Source: Shinella sp. XGS7 (GTDB lineage: Bacteria > Pseudomonadota > Gammaproteobacteria > Burkholderiales > Burkholderiaceae_C). Taken from it: DNA of 64,000 nucleotides. Location of the stretch: positions 3,671,001 through 3,735,000 of the forward strand of contig NZ_CP084758.1 in NCBI RefSeq assembly GCF_020535565.1, given 5' to 3'. Positions within the stretch are counted from its first letter, which is position 1. Each line of letters opens with the position of its first letter. The notes under the pieces are model-generated. The model had not been told where the DNA came from. It was given only the letters and a program-made list of their open reading frames with translations, and did not search any database. The position numbers and the translations under genes were made by a program. This document shows, one piece after another, positions 61,133 through 64,000 of this stretch.

Positions 61133-64000
61133 TCAGTCGTCCCCGCCCGCCGGCTGCAGCGCGGCCCCGGCCGGCGCGTTGGCAGCGTTGCTGGCCGCCG
61201 GCTTGCGCTCGCGCACCAGGTAGGAATAGAGCACCGGCACCACGATCAGGGTCAGCAGGGTGGAGGTGATCACGCCGCCGATGATGGCCCGGCCCATGGG
61301 GGCCTGCACCTCGCCGCCGTCATTCAGCGCGATGGCCATGGGCAGCATGCCAAACACCATGGCGGCCGTGGTCATCATGATGGGCCGCATGCGGATCAGG
61401 CCGGCCTGCAGCAGGGCCTCGGCCACCGTGGCGCCGGCCTGGCGCGCATGGTTGGCAAAGTCCACCAGCAGGATGGCGTTCTTGGTCACCAGGCCCATCA
61501 GCATCACCAGGCCGATCATGGAGAACACATTGAGCGTGGAGTTCCACAGCAGCAGGGCCAGGATCACGCCGATCAGCGAGAGCGGCAGCGAGGCCATGAT
61601 GGCGATGGGCTGCACAAAGCTGCCGAACTGGCTGGCCAGCACGATGTAGATGAAGATCACCGCCAGGCCCATGGCGCCCAGCATGCCCTTGAAGGCATCT
61701 TCCTGGTCCTTGGTCTGGCCGCCCACATCGAAGGACAGGCCCGGCGGCAGCTGGGTTTCCTTGACCAGCTTCTGCACATCGGCGCCTACATCGCCGGCGC
61801 TGCGGCCCTGCACGCCGGCAAAGATGGCCTCGCGGCGCTGCAGGTTCTGGCGACGGATGACCTCGGGGTTGAGCACCGGCTCGATGCTGGCCACCTGGTC
61901 CAGGGCGATGGGCGAGCCATTGGCCGCATAGGCCACGGGCAGCTTGCTCATCTGCTCGATGCGCTCGCGCAGCGAGCCCGGCAGGCGCAGATTCACCTCC
62001 ACCTGGGTGCCGTCGGGCGTGGTCCAGTAGGTGGCGGTCTCGCCGTTCACATAGGCGCGCAGGGAGGCGGCCACCTGGGGCGGGGTCAGGCCCAGCTCGC
62101 GGATGGCCGAATCCTTGAGCTTGACCGCATAGGCGGGCAGGCCCGGCTTGGCCGAGATCTCCACATCCACCGCGCCGGGGATCTTGCGCACCTTGTCGGC
62201 GAACTCCTGGGCGGTACGGGTCAGCACCTCGGCGTCCGAGCCCAGGATGGCCACATAGATGGGCCGGTTGAAGCCCACCGAGACATCGATGCCGGGGATC
62301 TTGGCGATGGCCTCGCGCGCTGCGTTCTCCACCTCCTTCTGCGTGCGCTTGCGGGTCTTGCGGTCGGTCAGCGCGATGTTCAGCGCGGCCTGGTTGCGGC
62401 CGGTAGACAGGCCCTCGCCGCTGCTGCCCACCACGGTGGAGATGGTCTTGATCTCGGGGAAGCCCAGCAGGATCTCCTCCACCTGGGCCACCTTGGCATG
62501 GCTGCGCTCCAGGCTGGAGCCCACGGGCATGCGCAGATTGATCTGGGTGAAGCCCTGGTCGGTCTCGGGCACGAACTCGGTGCCCACCAGGGGCGTGAGC
62601 CCCAGGGCCAGCACGAAGCTGCCGGCGCCCGCGGCCATCACCAGGCCGCGCGGCGTGATGGTGGCCGAGCGCAGGCGGCGCGGCGCGGCCTGGTTGCGCC
62701 GGCCGTCCGCCGCAAAGGGGCGGCCATAGGCCGGCAGCAGCCACAGGCGGTAGCGGCGGCCCGAGAAGGCCCAGCGCAGGGTCTTCTCATAGACGGCGTG
62801 CAGCACGTCCATCAGGCGGTCGGTGCCGCGGATCAGATGGCCCAGCACGGGCACGCGCTTCATGTACGTGCCGGGTGGATCGTACCAGACGCTGGACAGC
62901 ATGGGGTCCAGCGTGAAGCTGACGAAGAGCGAGATGATGACGGCAATCGAGACGGTCATGCCGAACTGGTAGAAGAACTGGCCGACGATGCCCTTCATCA
63001 TGGCGACCGGCAGGAAGACGGCAATGATGGTCGCGGTGGTGGCGATCACGGCAAGGCCGATCTCGTTGGTGCCGTCGAGCGCCGCCTGGACATGGGATTT
63101 GCCCATATGCAGGTGGCGGGTGATGTTCTCGCGCACCACGATGGCATCGTCGACGAGGATGCCGATCGACAGGGTGAGCGCCAGCAGGCTCATCATGTTC
63201 AGCGTGAAGCCGAGTGTGTTGATGACCGCAATGGTGCCGATGATGGCGATGGGCAGGGTGAGGCCCGTGATGACCGTGCTGCGCCAGGAATTGAGGAAGA
63301 GCAGCACGATGGCGACGGCGAGCGCCGCGCCCTCGATGAGCGTGTGCTGCAGGCCCTTGAGCGAGCCCTTGACGAAATCGCTGCTGGCAAAGATCAGGCG
63401 CAGCTCCACGTCCTGGGGCAGGCTCTTGCGCAGCTCATCGGCCGCGGCCTGCACCGCGTCGCCGGTCTTGACGATATTGGCGTCCTGCTGCTTGAAGACA
63501 TTGAAGCTCACCGCCGGCTGGCCGTTGATGCGGGCCAGGCTGTCGGGTTCGCGCTCGCGCTCCACCAGGGTGCCCAGGTCGCCCAGGGTGAGCACCAGAT
63601 TGCCGCGGCGCGCCACCACCACGCTGGCGAACTGCTTGGGATCCCGCACCCGGCCCTCCACGCGCAGCGAGGCGTCCTGGTAGCGGTCGGAGAGCAGACC
63701 CACGGGCTGGTCGGCATTGGCCGCGGCCAGGGCCTGGGCAATCTCGGCCGGCGTGATGCCGTAGGCGCGCAGGCGCAGCGGGTCCAGATCGATGCGCACC
63801 TCGCGCTGGCTCAGGCCGCCGATGTCCACGGTGGCCACGCCTTCCACGCGCTGCAGGCGCTTGGCGATGGTGAGCTCGCCGATCATGGAGAGCTCGCGCG
63901 CCGGCCGGGTCTTGCTCATCAGGGCCATCACCACGATGGGCTGGCTGTTGTCGCCCTGGAAGCGCGAGACATTGGCCGGCTTCACATCCTTGGGGAAGCG
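61133..64000 (-). CDS. RND-family efflux pump (partial, N-terminus beyond the window)
   Basis: About 955 residues of an inner-membrane RND pump of the HAE1/MdtBC type; the first roughly 100 are off the right edge. Membrane domain motifs: LSIGILVDDAIVVRENITRH with the proton-relay Asp pair, GTNEIGLAVIATTATIIAVF, and the C-terminal half FIYIVLASQFGSFVQPIAIM, LMGLVTKNAILLVDFANHA. The middle cytoplasmic segment (about 62670-62850) is long and Arg-rich, unlike most relatives. Bases 62855-63385 differ in codon use from the flanks. Substrates unknown; membrane-fusion and outer-membrane partners would be encoded beyond the edge. Confidence 0.92.
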   Translation of the reverse strand, partial: RFPKDVKPANVSRFQGDNSQPIVVMALMSKTRPARELSMIGELTIAKRLQRVEGVATVDIGGLSQREVRIDLDPLRLRAYGITPAEIAQALAAANADQPVGLLSDRYQDASLRVEGRVRDPKQFASVVVARRGNLVLTLGDLGTLVEREREPDSLARINGQPAVSFNVFKQQDANIVKTGDAVQAAADELRKSLPQDVELRLIFASSDFVKGSLKGLQHTLIEGAALAVAIVLLFLNSWRSTVITGLTLPIAIIGTIAVINTLGFTLNMMSLLALTLSIGILVDDAIVVRENITRHLHMGKSHVQAALDGTNEIGLAVIATTATIIAVFLPVAMMKGIVGQFFYQFGMTVSIAVIISLFVSFTLDPMLSSVWYDPPGTYMKRVPVLGHLIRGTDRLMDVLHAVYEKTLRWAFSGRRYRLWLLPAYGRPFAADGRRNQAAPRRLRSATITPRGLVMAAGAGSFVLALGLTPLVGTEFVPETDQGFTQINLRMPVGSSLERSHAKVAQVEEILLGFPEIKTISTVVGSSGEGLSTGRNQAALNIALTDRKTRKRTQKEVENAAREAIAKIPGIDVSVGFNRPIYVAILGSDAEVLTRTAQEFADKVRKIPGAVDVEISAKPGLPAYAVKLKDSAIRELGLTPPQVAASLRAYVNGETATYWTTPDGTQVEVNLRLPGSLRERIEQMSKLPVAYAANGSPIALDQVASIEPVLNPEVIRRQNLQRREAIFAGVQGRSAGDVGADVQKLVKETQLPPGLSFDVGGQTKDQEDAFKGMLGAMGLAVIFIYIVLASQFGSFVQPIAIMASLPLSLIGVILALLLWNSTLNVFSMIGLVMLMGLVTKNAILLVDFANHARQAGATVAEALLQAGLIRMRPIMMTTAAMVFGMLPMAIALNDGGEVQAPMGRAIIGGVITSTLLTLIVVPVLYSYLVRERKPAASNAANAPAGAALQPAGGDD

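Overview
The window is high-GC DNA with strong CTG/GTG codon preference and Burkholderiales-type gene content, most like a Roseateles/Rubrivivax-type betaproteobacterium. This is inferred from protein content and style only; no rRNA is present. About half of it is one almost complete flagellar gene cluster; the rest is central metabolism and sugar-acid/sugar uptake.

Region 1 (1-34,060): flagellum. Minus-strand genes run fliE-F-G-H-I-J, fliD-S-T-K-L-A-motA-motB, flgM-N, a free-standing FlgJ-type muramidase, then (past a divergent flgA) flgB-C-D-E-F-G-H-I-J-K. On the plus strand, across a 1.15 kb regulatory gap (21,099-22,253), lie fliM-N-P-Q-R-flhB-flhA and the flagellin lysine methylase gene fliB. 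A second FliK-like gene and three tandem near-identical short flagellins follow. Gene order (D-S-T-K-L-A-motA-motB in one block), absence of fliO, flhF/flhG and chemotaxis genes, a FliM without the usual N-terminal CheY-binding peptide, and fliB all resemble lateral (Flag-2/Laf) systems. The usual sigma-54 activator LafK is missing from its expected place. That gap instead carries a clear cyclic-di-GMP-I (GEMM) riboswitch, pointing toward a 61-codon unknown ORF and then the fliE operon. Five FliA-type promoters with a shared form (TTAAGYNC-N12-GYCGCYYT) precede the three flagellins, fliD and the second fliK-like gene.

Region 2 (34,100-39,540): a DegP-type protease gene (frameshifted in a homopolymer), a QseBC/PmrAB-like two-component system, and a divergent LysR/short-chain dehydrogenase pair. 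PmrA-box-like direct repeats (CTTARN-N5-CTTARN) lie before both the response regulator and degP, suggesting one small regulon.

Region 3 (39,580-45,790): a tandem glycine riboswitch controls gcvT-gcvH-gcvP-sdaA (glycine cleavage plus serine deaminase). gcvP has a single-base frameshift.

Region 4 (45,950-55,230): a small membrane protein, a second two-component system, a LamB-type porin, a glucose/mannose-type ABC transporter (gtsABCD-like) and glucokinase, together a glucose uptake and phosphorylation locus. Region 5 (55,245-61,115): a Xre/RES toxin-antitoxin pair, then a TRAP transporter with gluconate kinase and a divergent LacI-family regulator with two matching palindromic operators, probably a gluconate locus. 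Region 6 (61,133-64,000): the C-terminal part of an RND efflux pump.

A striking feature at sequence level is that several highly conserved genes (flhA, gcvT, gcvP, sdaA, gtsC/gtsD, the RND pump) contain 150-800 bp patches whose codon choice switches to a CTC/GTC-rich, Rhizobiaceae-like style. One gcvP patch starts exactly at the frameshift. Assembly chimerism with a co-sequenced alphaproteobacterium is the simplest explanation.
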